Position numbers and translations under genes: made by a program. A stretch of DNA of 64,000 nt, taken from the NCBI GenBank assembly GCA_017428265.1, contig JAFRRD010000012.1, positions 1 to 64,000 of the forward strand, in the 5' to 3' direction. The stretch's first letter is position 1. Every line of letters begins with the position of its first letter. The notes under the pieces are model-generated. The model was given only the letters and a program-made list of their open reading frames with translations. It searched no databases and was not told where the DNA came from. This document shows, piece by piece, positions 16,328 through 27,109 of the stretch. This stretch comes from Lachnospiraceae bacterium (GTDB taxonomy: Bacteria; Bacillota; Clostridia; Lachnospirales; Lachnospiraceae).

Positions 16328-17671
16328 TTACCGGCGGTTGGAGCGCCGCCAGATCTTCATTTCCTGCGCGGCTTGGATCAGCTCGTCGCGGAAATCCGGG
16401 TGGGCGATGGAAATCAGTTTCTCAGCTCTTTCCCAGGTGGACAGGCCCTTCAGGTTGACCATGCCGTACTCGGTGACCACGTACATGACGTTCGGACGGG
16501 TGTCGGTGACGGTGCTGCCGGGGGTGAGGGTCGGGCGGATGCGGGAGTGCCGCACGCCGCTCTTGTCGGTGAAGGACGAGGTCAGGCAGATGAAACTCTT
16601 GCCGCCCTTCGACAGCGTCGCGCCGAGCACGAAGTCGAGCTGGCCGCCGGCGCCGGAGATCTGCTTGGTCCCCGCGCTCTCGGCATTGATCTGGCCGTAG
16701 AGGTCCAGGTCGACGGCGTTGTTGATGGAGATGAAGTTGTCGAGTTGGCTGATGACGCGGTCGTCATTCGTATAGTTCACCGGAGCGCTCATGAGGCCCG
16801 GGTTGTTGTCCATGTAGTCGTACATTTTCTGCGTGCCGGCGCCGAAGGCGTAGACCTGGCGGCCCTTGTCGATGTTCTTCTTCGAGCCGTTGATCTTGCC
16901 GGCCTTCGCGATGTCGACGAAGGAGTCGACGTACATTTCCGTGTGCACGCCCAGGTCCTTCAGGTCGGATTCGGCGATCAGCGCACCGACGGCGTTCGGC
17001 ATGGAGCCGATGCCGAGCTGGAGGCAGGCGCCGTTCGGGATCTCGGGCACGATCAGGCGCGCAACGGCCTCGTCCACTTCGGACGGCTTTGCCGGCGGGA
17101 TGATGCCGAGCGCCGGGTTCTCGCCTTCCACGACCGCATCCACCTGCGAGATGTGGATCTCGGTCTCACTGCCGCCGAGGCAGCGGGGCATGTTGCGGTT
17201 GACCTCGACGATCACGTGCTTTGCGGTCTCGCAGACGGCCGCAAGGTGCGAGGCGTTCGGCCCGAAATTGAAATAGCCGTGTTCATCCATCGGCGCCACC
17301 TGGAACATGGCAACGTCCGGTGTTTCGATGAAATCACGGTAGTGGCGCGGCAGTTCGGAATAACGCAGGGGAATGTAGAAGGCGAAGCCCTTGTCGATGG
17401 CCTTCCGCTCGATGCCGCTCATGTGCCAGGAGTTCCAGCAGAAATGGTCGGCGGCGTCCGGAAGGTTGAAGATCGCCGGCTGCCAGAGCATGATGCCGCC
17501 GCGGATCTTGATGTCCTGCAGCTCGGGCATACGCGCCGCGAGCGCCTTGTCCAATGCGACGGGATGGGCGACGCACCAGCCGTAATCGACCCAGTCGCCG
17601 GACTTAATGACTTTTACCGCCTCATCGGGCGTGGTTAACTTATCCTGATACATCTGTGCAAATTCGCTCAT
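16328..17671 (-). CDS. but: butyryl-CoA:acetate CoA-transferase
   Basis: Final enzyme of the main colonic butyrate route: moves CoA from butyryl-CoA to acetate, giving butyrate and acetyl-CoA. The whole 447-residue sequence resembles the Roseburia But protein as I remember it, including [25 protein letters not shown], the glycine loop [10 protein letters not shown] (220-229) and the glutamate E245 in HTEMYVDSF that forms the CoA thioester. The closely related 4-hydroxybutyrate CoA-transferases are the main alternative. It stands alone, with its own promoter at 17727-17755, and not with crotonase or butyryl-CoA dehydrogenase genes in this window. Confidence 0.88.
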   Translation of the reverse strand: MSEFAQMYQDKLTTPDEAVKVIKSGDWVDYGWCVAHPVALDKALAARMPELQDIKIRGGIMLWQPAIFNLPDAADHFCWNSWHMSGIERKAIDKGFAFYIPLRYSELPRHYRDFIETPDVAMFQVAPMDEHGYFNFGPNASHLAAVCETAKHVIVEVNRNMPRCLGGSETEIHISQVDAVVEGENPALGIIPPAKPSEVDEAVARLIVPEIPNGACLQLGIGSMPNAVGALIAESDLKDLGVHTEMYVDSFVDIAKAGKINGSKKNIDKGRQVYAFGAGTQKMYDYMDNNPGLMSAPVNYTNDDRVISQLDNFISINNAVDLDLYGQINAESAGTKQISGAGGQLDFVLGATLSKGGKSFICLTSSFTDKSGVRHSRIRPTLTPGSTVTDTRPNVMYVVTEYGMVNLKGLSTWERAEKLISIAHPDFRDELIQAAQEMKIWRRSNRR

Positions 17672-17726
17672 GGCTGCCTCCCCGGGAGATATTACGTTCT
17701 GTACTGCGCGGTGCCGCGCGTCAAAT

Positions 17727-17755
17727 CATTATACAATGAAGAAGGCCAAAAGGCA
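17727..17755 (-). promoter_or_regulatory. sigma-A promoter for but
   Basis: On the minus strand TTGCCT (17755-17750) and TATAAT (17732-17727) are separated by 17 bases, about 55 bases before the but start codon. It is divergent from the lipoprotein promoter. Confidence 0.75.
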
Positions 17756-17806
17756 AGACAAAGCCCCGCTCAGGCGCTTTTTCGGCAAAAGAAAAGCCCG
17801 CCTCGG

Positions 17807-17835
17807 TTGACCTTGCGCGGGCGGGGATGTATAAT
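17807..17835 (+). promoter_or_regulatory. sigma-A promoter for the lipoprotein gene
   Basis: TTGACC (17807-17812), 17 bases, TATAAT (17830-17835). The -35 lies in the loop of a possible GCCCGC/GCGGGC hairpin (17796-17822). Confidence 0.75.
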
Positions 17836-17867
17836 CGACCCATAATCCCGGACCCGGGAGGATCATG

Positions 17868-18482
17868 ATGAAAGCCTTGACGAGACAGAAGATCGCAGTG
17901 TTCGCGGCTGCCGTTTTTGCGGCAATCGGTCTTGCGGCGTGCGCAAAAAAGCCCGCGGTGACTGAGCCGGCCACGGAGACCGGGACGGAAGCCGCCGTCA
18001 GCACCGCAGCACAGACGCTGCCGGACAGTTCTTCGGCGCCGCAGGCGGCTTTTGATGAGAGCGATCTGATCCTTGCCGTGGACGGCGTGGAACTGAAACT
18101 CGGCATGGACTTTGTTCCGGCTGCGGATAAGATCCTGGGCGGCGTTTACGACGAACAGGTCGGCCAGGCCTGCGTCGTCGGCGGCAATGACCGGAATTAT
18201 TATTACGGCGGCGAGGCGGTCTGCGTCTATACCGTGGGCAGCGCGGACGGCGGGCAGTCGGTCTACGACATCTACATCACGCTTTCCGATGGTTTTGCGA
18301 CGCCGAAAGGCGCCGTGATCGGCAAGAGCACGCGTGACGAAGTCCTCGCGCTCTACGGCGAGCCGGCCTCGGCTTCCGAGACCTCGGTACGCTATACCGC
18401 TGACGGCAGGCAGGAACTGATCTTCGGTTTTGACGGGGAAGTCCTTTCCTCGGTCGGCCTGCACGATAACGAAGTCCGGTAA
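17868..18482 (+). CDS. putative lipoprotein of unknown function
   Basis: A secreted, lipid-anchored protein of about 204 residues. It has a signal peptide, with a lipobox LAAC ending at C25 (C26 if the adjacent ATG at 17865 is used). A Thr/Ala/Glu-rich linker follows (~28-60), then a compact domain of about 145 residues with no recognised name; its end (TRDEVLALYGEPA) resembles small beta-alpha lipoprotein domains of the SmpA/BamE type, which is only a suggestion. SD GGGAGG precedes both ATGs. It lies 35 bases before the MBOAT gene in the same direction. Confidence 0.75.
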   Translation: MKALTRQKIAVFAAAVFAAIGLAACAKKPAVTEPATETGTEAAVSTAAQTLPDSSSAPQAAFDESDLILAVDGVELKLGMDFVPAADKILGGVYDEQVGQACVVGGNDRNYYYGGEAVCVYTVGSADGGQSVYDIYITLSDGFATPKGAVIGKSTRDEVLALYGEPASASETSVRYTADGRQELIFGFDGEVLSSVGLHDNEVR

Positions 18483-18517
18483 TACGGAAAGCCCTGCCCG
18501 GCAGGGCGGAGAACCTG

Positions 18518-19879
18518 ATGGTCTTCAGCTCTTTCCTGTTTCTGTGCGGATTCCTGCCGGTGGTCTTCGTACTGCATACGGCGCTCCGCAGTACCCGGGC
18601 GCGCAACGTGCTTCTGGCCGTGGCGAGCCTGGTTTTCTACGCCCTGGGCGAGCCCGTTTACATCATCCTGCTGCTGGTCTCCGCAACGGTCAACTACCTC
18701 TTCGGCCTGTCGCTGGGGCGGAAAAAGTCAAAAGGCACCCTCACGGCCGCCGTCGTTTTCAATATCGGCCTGCTGGTCCTGTTCAAATATACCGGGCTCT
18801 TCACGCTGCCTGTGGGCATTTCCTTTTACACCTTCCAGATCCTGTCCTATGTGATCGACGTTTACCGCGGGCAGGTGAAGGCACAGAGGAATTACATTTC
18901 GCTGCTGCTCTATATTTCCCTCTTCCCGCAGCTGATCGCCGGCCCGATAGTGAAATACCACGACATTGAGGAACAGATCGCCGGGCGCACGGTGACGTCG
19001 GAAGGAGTCAAGGACGGCGTGTTCCGTTTCGCGGCCGGCCTCGGGAAAAAGGTCATCATCGCGAACGGCCTTGCCGTCGCAGTGGACGCGCTCTATGCGC
19101 TCGATCCGGGGACGCTCGGCATCGGTCCGGCCTGGTTCGTGACCGCTGCCTACGCGTTCCAGCTGCTTTTTGACTTCTCGGCCTATTCCGACATGGCGAT
19201 CGGCCTGGGCAAAATGTTCGGTTTTCAGTTCCTCGAGAACTTCAACTACCCGTATATTTCGCGGAGCGTGCGCGAATACTGGAAGCGCAACCACATTTCC
19301 CTGTCCACCTGGTTCAGGGAATACCTGTACTTCCCGCTCGGCGGCAGCCGCAGGGGCGAGGCCCGCACGGTCCTGAACCTGCTCATCGTCTTTCTGGCGA
19401 CCGGCATCTGGCACGGCGCCGGCTGGACCTTCCCGGTCTGGGGCCTGTACCAGGCGCTCTTCATCATCCTGGAGCGGGAGCATATCATCAATTCGGAAAA
19501 ATGGCCGCGTTTCTTCGCGACACTTTATACGGATATCACGATCTGGGTCGGCCTCGTCCTCTTCCGCGCGGACAGCTTCGCGCAGGCGGCGGGCGTGTGG
19601 AAAGCGCTGATCGGGATCGGCACGGAAGGGCAGGAAACGTACCGCATCATGACCGAAACGGTCGGACCTTACCGCATCCTGCTGCTCGTGCTCGCAGCCT
19701 TCCTGTCGACGCCCGCCCTGCGTGACGCGGTGCGCAGATGGCGCAGCCGCGCGCGGGAAAAGAATACGATCCTTGCGGTCGACGGCATCCTGATGCTGGG
19801 GACCCTGGCGCTGCTCGTGCTCTGCCTGCTGCGCCTCGCGTCGGACAGCTACAACCCGTTCATTTACTACCGGTTCTAG
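18518..19879 (+). CDS. MBOAT family O-acyltransferase (AlgI/DltB type)
   Basis: Polytopic membrane O-acyltransferase that moves acyl groups across the membrane for acetylation of a cell-surface polymer. The 453 residues contain about ten hydrophobic helices. The MBOAT core shows YPYISRSVREYWKRNH-type sequence, and the catalytic histidine is in IWHGAGW (about H299). The AlgJ-like partner starts 12 bases downstream, the usual pairing for exopolysaccharide acetylation. The polymer is unknown. Confidence 0.9.
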   Translation: MVFSSFLFLCGFLPVVFVLHTALRSTRARNVLLAVASLVFYALGEPVYIILLLVSATVNYLFGLSLGRKKSKGTLTAAVVFNIGLLVLFKYTGLFTLPVGISFYTFQILSYVIDVYRGQVKAQRNYISLLLYISLFPQLIAGPIVKYHDIEEQIAGRTVTSEGVKDGVFRFAAGLGKKVIIANGLAVAVDALYALDPGTLGIGPAWFVTAAYAFQLLFDFSAYSDMAIGLGKMFGFQFLENFNYPYISRSVREYWKRNHISLSTWFREYLYFPLGGSRRGEARTVLNLLIVFLATGIWHGAGWTFPVWGLYQALFIILEREHIINSEKWPRFFATLYTDITIWVGLVLFRADSFAQAAGVWKALIGIGTEGQETYRIMTETVGPYRILLLVLAAFLSTPALRDAVRRWRSRAREKNTILAVDGILMLGTLALLVLCLLRLASDSYNPFIYYRF

Positions 19880-19891
19880 GAGGAAAGAGCG

Positions 19892-21292
19892 ATGAAGAAA
19901 CTCAATCTGATATTCCTGGTCCTGGTGTTCGGGCTGCTGGCGCTCCCGATGCTCTCGATGCCCTTCTTCAGGGATCAGGTCAGTGCGGAAAAACGGGAAG
20001 CGGCGCCCTTCCCTTCGGTCATGAAGGACGGCGCGCTGAACAGCCGCTTTGCCGGCGACCTGGATGACTTCGTGCGGGACCATATCGGCTTCCGGAACGA
20101 GATGGTGCAGGCCGATACCGTCCTCATGTCGAAACTTTTCGGGGAATCCGCCGAGGACGACGTGATCCTCGGGAAAAACGGCTGGCTGTACTATGAAGGC
20201 ACGGTCAACGATTATCTGAACATCCCCACGATGACGGAACGGGCGGCGAACAATGCCGCACACAGCCTGAAAATGCTGCAGGACTATGCGGCGGCAAACG
20301 GCGCGGACTTCGTTCTGGCGGTCATCCCCAACAAGAACAGCCTGTACGGCGAAAACATGCCTTCCCGTTTCAAAGCGCTGGAGCAGGACGGCAATTACGA
20401 ACTGATAATGAAGGCGCTGGCAAAGGAGGGCGTGAACACGGCCGACGTCAAAGGCGCGCTGGCTGCGGAAGGGAAGGTCCTTTATCAGCCGACCGATACC
20501 CACTGGACCTACGAAGGTGCGCTCATCGGCTGGCGCTGCATCCTCAAAGCAGCCGGACGGAGCGATGAGACCTTTGCCGGCCTGAGCTTTACCGAACGCC
20601 GCGACTGGAAGGCGGACCTCTCCGCCATGCTTCCGGGCCTGGACGACGGCCTGGCCGAACAGGCCTACCCGGACTGTGACTTTACCTATACCCGCACCTC
20701 GCACGAGACCGCCGTCGATGCGGTCCTCCTGACGACGAAGCAGGCGAATGCCTCCGGCAGCGCGGTCGTTTACCGCGATTCCTTCTGCAACACGATGCAG
20801 GAATACATCGCGGAGACGATCGGCGACGTGCTGTTTACGCGGGCGGAGCCCCGGCGCGCCGACTATATCCGCGACAGAAAGGCGGATCTCGTCATTCTGG
20901 AGACCGGGGAACGGAACATCAGGGACCTGTCGGTCTCGGCGCCGGTCATGGAAGCGCCGGCGGCGGACCTGCCCGGCACGGCGGAGACGCTGCCGGACGG
21001 CGCGCTGAGCGTGAAACAGGAAAAAGTCAGCGGTTATCAGCATCTCTTCGGGACGGTCGATGCGGCACTGCTGGGGTTGGACTGCCGGGTATATCTGGTC
21101 GTGGAAAAAGACGGTGTGGAGACGGCGTATGAAGCCTTCCCGATCTATGAGGAGGCTAAACTCGGCACGGCGGGCGGCTGCGACAACGGCTGGTCCATTT
21201 ACATAAAAGAAGAAACGGTCGCCGGCGCAAAGCTCTGTCTTGCGGTGGAGACCGGCGGCAGGCTGATGACGGGCACTCTGCCGGAGGAGTAA
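19892..21292 (+). CDS. AlgJ/AlgX-like SGNH (DHHW) acetyltransferase partner
   Basis: A 466-residue extracytoplasmic protein with one N-terminal membrane segment (about 5-25), likely the enzyme completing polymer O-acetylation with the preceding MBOAT. The DHHW/AlgX signature is seen as DTHW (202-205). GKNGWLYY near 95-101 and YRDSF, where the nucleophilic serine is expected, are also typical. A C-terminal portion of ~120 residues is beta-rich. SD AGGAGGAAA precedes ATG. The ABC gene follows after four bases, so transcription may continue. Confidence 0.85.
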   Translation: MKKLNLIFLVLVFGLLALPMLSMPFFRDQVSAEKREAAPFPSVMKDGALNSRFAGDLDDFVRDHIGFRNEMVQADTVLMSKLFGESAEDDVILGKNGWLYYEGTVNDYLNIPTMTERAANNAAHSLKMLQDYAAANGADFVLAVIPNKNSLYGENMPSRFKALEQDGNYELIMKALAKEGVNTADVKGALAAEGKVLYQPTDTHWTYEGALIGWRCILKAAGRSDETFAGLSFTERRDWKADLSAMLPGLDDGLAEQAYPDCDFTYTRTSHETAVDAVLLTTKQANASGSAVVYRDSFCNTMQEYIAETIGDVLFTRAEPRRADYIRDRKADLVILETGERNIRDLSVSAPVMEAPAADLPGTAETLPDGALSVKQEKVSGYQHLFGTVDAALLGLDCRVYLVVEKDGVETAYEAFPIYEEAKLGTAGGCDNGWSIYIKEETVAGAKLCLAVETGGRLMTGTLPEE

Positions 21293-21296
21293 GAAT

Positions 21297-22754
<1,458 letters not shown>

Positions 22755-22772
22755 GTTCCGTAAAAGAAAAAC

Positions 22773-22801
22773 TTGATAATCTGCGGAAATCAAGTTATAG
22801 T
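22773..22801 (+). promoter_or_regulatory. sigma-A promoter for the peptide importer genes
   Basis: TTGATA (22773-22778), 17 bases, TATAGT (22796-22801), placed 60 bases before the binding-protein start. It allows the binding protein and permeases to be made at a higher level than the upstream fused ATPase. Confidence 0.8.
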
Positions 22802-22860
22802 AGCCGTACGCGGTATCGTTCCGTAAACTTAAGCATTACCTTTTGTGCAGGAGAAAACAC

Positions 22861-24366
22861 ATGAAAAAAGTATTGTCTGTTCTGTTGTCTGTGCTCATGC
22901 TGAGCATGCTGCTCTCCGGCTGCGGGCAGAAATCCCCGGCTGACCAGCGGAAGAAAAACAATGAGATCGCAGTGGGCATCGCCCAGGATCTGGGCTCCAG
23001 CCTTGACCCGCGCAGCCTTGCCTCTGCCGGTGCCAGAGAAGTTCTGTTCAACGTCTTCGAAGGCTTGTATAAACCGACGGCATCCGGTGATTTCGCGCCG
23101 GCGCTGGCAACGGGATACGAGGTCAGTGAAGACGGGAAGATCTATACCTTCACACTTCGCGAAGGCGTGAAATTCCACAACGGCAAGACGATGACCGCGG
23201 ATGACGTGGTCTATACCTTCAAGTCCTATGCCGAGTCGAGCACGGACAGCAACCTGAAGGTGGGCCTCGCTGCCGTGACCGACGTGAAGGGCTACGGCAA
23301 CAAGGTCGAGATCACCCTTGCGGAGCCGAACAGCGATTTCCTCGCCTACGTCGCCTCGACCCACGTGATCCCTGCCGACTATGCCGAGCAGGAGACGAAG
23401 CCCGTCGGGACCGGACCCTTCCGCTATGAGAGCCGCAGCGTGCAGGAGAACATCATCCTGGTCCGCAACGACGATTACTACGGGACCAAGGCCAAGGTAG
23501 CAAAGGTGACCTACAAGATCTACGAGGCCGGGACGGCGCTGGTGACGGCGCTGGCCGGCGGCGCAGTGGACATCGTGGCGCATCTGACCGAAGCACAGGT
23601 CACCGGTCTTTCCAAGGATTACGAAGTGCTGGAAGGCACCATGAACCTGGTCCAGGCCCTGTACCTGAACAACCTCGAAGGCCCGCTGGCCGACGTGAAG
23701 GTCCGCCAGGCGCTCTGCTATGCCGTTGACGTGGAGGATATGCTGAAGCTGACGGCCAACGGCCACGGTACCCGTGTCGGTTCCTCCATTTATCCGGCTT
23801 TCACGAAATATTTTGACGCGAGCCTGGCTGATGCCTATCCGCACGACGTGGAGAAGGCCAAAGCCCTGCTGAAAGAGGCCGGCTATGAGAGCTTCGACCT
23901 CGTCATCACGGTGCCCGGCAACTATACCAACCATGTGGATACCGCCGTCGTTCTGGCCGAGCAGCTCAAGGCTGTGGGCGTGAATGCGACCGTGCAGGAA
24001 GTGGAATGGAACACCTGGCTGAAGGATGTCTATCAGGGCCGGAAATATCAGGCGACCGTGGTCGGCTTCGACGCGTCCATGCTGACGGCCGGCGCCATGC
24101 TGAACCGCTTCGTGTCCAATTCGAGCAAGAACATCAGCAACTTTGCCAGTGTGGAATATGACAGGCTGATCGCCGAGGCTTCCTCCATCACGGATGACGC
24201 CCGCCGCACCGAGTGCTACCGCGCAGCCGAGAAGATCCTGTCCGATGAGGCGGCGAACGTCTATCTGCAGGACATGGCCGATTTCGTGGCGATCCGCGCG
24301 ACCCTTTCCGGCTATCAGTTCTATCCGCTTTATGTGATGGATCTTTCCACCGTCGGTTACAAGTAA
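22861..24366 (+). CDS. ABC transporter substrate-binding protein, peptide/nickel type (SBP family 5)
   Basis: Lipid-anchored binding protein of an oligopeptide/dipeptide or nickel importer. A signal peptide ends at lipobox LLSGC (C21), and the mature part of ~480 residues is a family 5 solute-binding protein with the typical start LDPRSLAS...FEGLYKP and the segment VKFHNGKTMTADDVVYTF. ATG 22861 is used because SD CAGGAG is close and the signal peptide begins there; an in-frame ATG at 22843 would add six residues. The substrate cannot be read from the sequence. Confidence 0.92.
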   Translation: MKKVLSVLLSVLMLSMLLSGCGQKSPADQRKKNNEIAVGIAQDLGSSLDPRSLASAGAREVLFNVFEGLYKPTASGDFAPALATGYEVSEDGKIYTFTLREGVKFHNGKTMTADDVVYTFKSYAESSTDSNLKVGLAAVTDVKGYGNKVEITLAEPNSDFLAYVASTHVIPADYAEQETKPVGTGPFRYESRSVQENIILVRNDDYYGTKAKVAKVTYKIYEAGTALVTALAGGAVDIVAHLTEAQVTGLSKDYEVLEGTMNLVQALYLNNLEGPLADVKVRQALCYAVDVEDMLKLTANGHGTRVGSSIYPAFTKYFDASLADAYPHDVEKAKALLKEAGYESFDLVITVPGNYTNHVDTAVVLAEQLKAVGVNATVQEVEWNTWLKDVYQGRKYQATVVGFDASMLTAGAMLNRFVSNSSKNISNFASVEYDRLIAEASSITDDARRTECYRAAEKILSDEAANVYLQDMADFVAIRATLSGYQFYPLYVMDLSTVGYK

Positions 24367-24473
24367 ACGGCCTGTTCCGCGGGCTTTTGATAAACCTGCC
24401 CTGCAGGTCTGCATAAAACTTTGCACCGGCCGCCTTTCCCGGCCGGAAGAATGCGCAGGAAAGGAGAAAAAGC

Positions 24474-25409
24474 ATGCAATATGTTCTGAAAAAGCTGGCT
24501 GCAGCGGTGACTACGCTTCTCGTGCTTTCTTTCCTTTCCTTCGCGGCTTTTGAGATGATCGGCGATCCGGTGACGACCATCCTGGGCACGAACGCCACCC
24601 CTGAGGCGGTGGCCGAACTGCGCGCGGAGATGGGCCTGGACCGCTCTCTTTTCGTCCGCTATTTCGAGTGGCTGGGGCATTTCGTCACGGGCGACCTCGG
24701 GACCTCCTATATTTACCGCATGCCGGTCCGGCAGATGCTCGGCGAGAAGCTCGTCAACACCCTGGTGCTGACGCTAATGGGCTTCGTCCTGGCCGTGTTG
24801 GTCTCGATCCCGCTGGGCGCGCTCAGCGCGCGGAACGAAGGCCGAGGCCTGGACCGCTTCCTCACGGTTTTCAACCAGATCGTCATGGCGATCCCCTCCT
24901 TCTTCATTGCCATCCTCCTGATGGTGATCTTCGGCCTGCTCATCCGGATCTTTACCCCCGGCAATTTCGTGTCCTACAAGGATTCCCTGGGCGGGTACCT
25001 TCTGTATATGATCTTTCCGGCGATCTCCATTGCCCTGCCGCGCGCGGCCATGACGGAGAAAATGCTCCGCACCTCGATCCTCGAGGAAATGCAGAAGAAC
25101 TACGTCCGCACCTCGTATGCAAGAGGCATGAGCCGCGCAGGAGCGATGAAAACTCACGCGCTGAAGAACGCGATGCTCCCGGTCATCACCTTCCTGGCGG
25201 CGAATGCCGCGGAAATGCTGGCGGGCTGCATCGTCATCGAACAGATCTTTTCCGTGCCCGGCATCGGGCGCCTGCTGATGGTCTCCATCGGGCAGCGCGA
25301 CGTCCCGGTCGTGGAAGCGATCGTCATGATCCTGGCCGTCTGGGTCATGCTGGTGCATTTCATCAGCGAGATCCTGAGCGAGACCTTCGATCCCCGCATG
25401 CGGAGCTAG
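24474..25409 (+). CDS. ABC transporter permease (OppB/DppB type)
   Basis: First transmembrane subunit of the importer, 311 residues with about six helices and the BPD_transp_1 domain. The EAA loop that contacts the ATPases reads YARGMSRAGAMKTHALKNAM in the expected place. An N-terminal helix followed by a periplasmic loop (GDPVTTILG...LGLDRSLF-like) fits DppB. A 107-base gap separates it from the binding protein. SD AAAGGAG precedes ATG 24474. Confidence 0.93.
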   Translation: MQYVLKKLAAAVTTLLVLSFLSFAAFEMIGDPVTTILGTNATPEAVAELRAEMGLDRSLFVRYFEWLGHFVTGDLGTSYIYRMPVRQMLGEKLVNTLVLTLMGFVLAVLVSIPLGALSARNEGRGLDRFLTVFNQIVMAIPSFFIAILLMVIFGLLIRIFTPGNFVSYKDSLGGYLLYMIFPAISIALPRAAMTEKMLRTSILEEMQKNYVRTSYARGMSRAGAMKTHALKNAMLPVITFLAANAAEMLAGCIVIEQIFSVPGIGRLLMVSIGQRDVPVVEAIVMILAVWVMLVHFISEILSETFDPRMRS

Positions 25410-25418
25410 GAGGCGGCC

Positions 25419-26234
25419 ATGGCAGACAAAAAACAGCAGAATACCTGGTTCTTCAAGGTCGGCCTGGTCCTGACCGTCTTTATGGTCACGATCATCCTGA
25501 TCGGCCAGTTCTGGACGCCCTACGACCCGTCGGCGCAGAACGCGGCGGAAAAGGCGCTCGGCCCGAGCCTTGCCCACATCATGGGTACGGACTATCTGGG
25601 ACGCGACATCTTCTCGCGCGTCATGGACGGCGCGGGCACGACGCTCTTCATCGCCTTCTTCGTGGTGCTGCTCGGCTCGGCCGCCGGCATCCTGGTCGGT
25701 GCGCTGACCGGGTACCTGGGCGGCATCGTGGATACGGTCCTCATGAAGATCTGCGACTCGATCACCGCTTTCCCGAGCATCCTGCTCGCGATGATCATCC
25801 TGAAGGTGCTCGACCGGCCCGGCAAATGGACGGTGATCTGGGTGCTGGCCATCCTCTTCATCCCGAGCTTTGCGCGTGTGTCGCGCACGGAATACGTCCG
25901 CATCAAGAAACAGAATTATATTTCCCTGGCGCGGCTCGAGGGCGCTTCCCCCGCCCGCATCATGGCTCTGCATATCCTGCCGAACGCCTTCCCGGTGCTG
26001 CTGCCGGCGATCACGATCGGCTTCAACAACGCGGTGCTCGCGGAAGCCAGCATGAGCTTTCTCGGCGTCGGCGTTTCGGCCACCGAAGCTTCGCTCGGCC
26101 GCATGCTGTCCGATGCGCAGAACTATCTGGTGACCGGCCTGCCCTGGTACGCCCTCTGCGTCGGCGGCACCATCGTGCTGCTGATCCTGGGCTTTTCGCT
26201 GCTGGCCGAGGGCCTGCAGCAGAGGAGGAAATGA
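25419..26234 (+). CDS. ABC transporter permease (OppC/DppC type)
   Basis: Second permease of the importer, 271 residues, with the N-terminal OppC_N helix and the conserved [17 protein letters not shown] segment. The EAA loop ([19 protein letters not shown]) is clear. SD CTAGGAGG overlaps the end of the preceding gene, nine bases away, so the two permeases are translated in step. Confidence 0.94.
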   Translation: MADKKQQNTWFFKVGLVLTVFMVTIILIGQFWTPYDPSAQNAAEKALGPSLAHIMGTDYLGRDIFSRVMDGAGTTLFIAFFVVLLGSAAGILVGALTGYLGGIVDTVLMKICDSITAFPSILLAMIILKVLDRPGKWTVIWVLAILFIPSFARVSRTEYVRIKKQNYISLARLEGASPARIMALHILPNAFPVLLPAITIGFNNAVLAEASMSFLGVGVSATEASLGRMLSDAQNYLVTGLPWYALCVGGTIVLLILGFSLLAEGLQQRRK

Positions 26235-26235
26235 C

Positions 26236-26967
26236 ATGAACAAGATCCTTGAAGTCAAAAATGTCAGCGCCTCCTACACCACGCAGGGCGGGGCCTTTGC
26301 CCGCGAGAAGGTGCAGATCGTCCTGCACAACGTGAGCTTCGACCTGTACGAAGGCGAAGCGCTCGGCCTGGTCGGCGAGAGCGGCTCGGGCAAGACGACG
26401 ATCGCCCGCGCGATCCTGGGCTTCCTGCCGAAATACGAGGGCGAGATCATTCATTATTCGAAGCGGCCGCAGCTGATCTTCCAGGACCCCTATACCGCGC
26501 TGAACCCCGCGCGGACCGTGGGCTGGATCCTCGAGGAACCGCTGAAGATCTACGGCAAATTCGATAAGGCGGAGCGCCGGCGCCGCATCGTGGAGATGCT
26601 GGAAAACGTCGGCCTGTCGGAGGAATACATGACCCGGCGGCCGTCGGAACTGTCCGGCGGACAGAGACAGCGCGTGTCCATCGCGGCGGCGCTGATCGTG
26701 CGGCCGAAGCTCGTCATCGCGGATGAGCCGGTCTCGGCCCTGGACGTGACCATCCAGGCGCAGATCCTGCAGCTCTTAAACGAAATGCGGGAAAAATACG
26801 GGCTGAGCTACCTTTTCATATCTCACGACATGAACGTGGTCTACCAGCTCTGCGACCGGGTGATCGTGATGAAGAAGGGCGTCATCGTGGAAGACAACAC
26901 GATCGACGAGATCTTCGACCATCCGCAGCACCCGTACACGAGGGAACTCGTGGAGGCCTCGCGATAG
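26236..26967 (+). CDS. ABC transporter ATP-binding protein (OppF/DppF type)
   Basis: Second ATPase of the importer, 243 residues. Walker [10 protein letters not shown] is near residue 45, signature LSGGQRQR and Walker B KLVIADEP follow, and the end [12 protein letters not shown] is the usual short C terminus. It begins one base after the oppC-like stop. With the fused ATPase at 21297 it completes the five-part importer. Confidence 0.93.
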   Translation: MNKILEVKNVSASYTTQGGAFAREKVQIVLHNVSFDLYEGEALGLVGESGSGKTTIARAILGFLPKYEGEIIHYSKRPQLIFQDPYTALNPARTVGWILEEPLKIYGKFDKAERRRRIVEMLENVGLSEEYMTRRPSELSGGQRQRVSIAAALIVRPKLVIADEPVSALDVTIQAQILQLLNEMREKYGLSYLFISHDMNVVYQLCDRVIVMKKGVIVEDNTIDEIFDHPQHPYTRELVEASR

Positions 26968-27029
26968 GGCAAATACGGAAGAAAACACGGATTTTCTTTA
27001 GAAAACGTTAAGAAAACAGTGGAAATCAA

Positions 27030-27058
27030 TTGCACTGACCTGAAAAAAGTGCTATACT
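27030..27058 (+). promoter_or_regulatory. sigma-A promoter for the S1-domain protein
   Basis: TTGCAC (27030-27035), 17 bases, TATACT (27053-27058), 51 bases before the ATG at 27110. Confidence 0.75.
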
Positions 27059-27109
27059 TTTTTGCGATCATCGGGCACAAAGTGCCTCAAGATACATATG
27101 GAGGATGCT

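Noticed and set aside
22795..24426. A minus-strand frame of 543 codons over the binding-protein gene
   Set aside because: The plus-strand protein has a lipobox and the SBP-5 pattern; the minus frame is a shadow.
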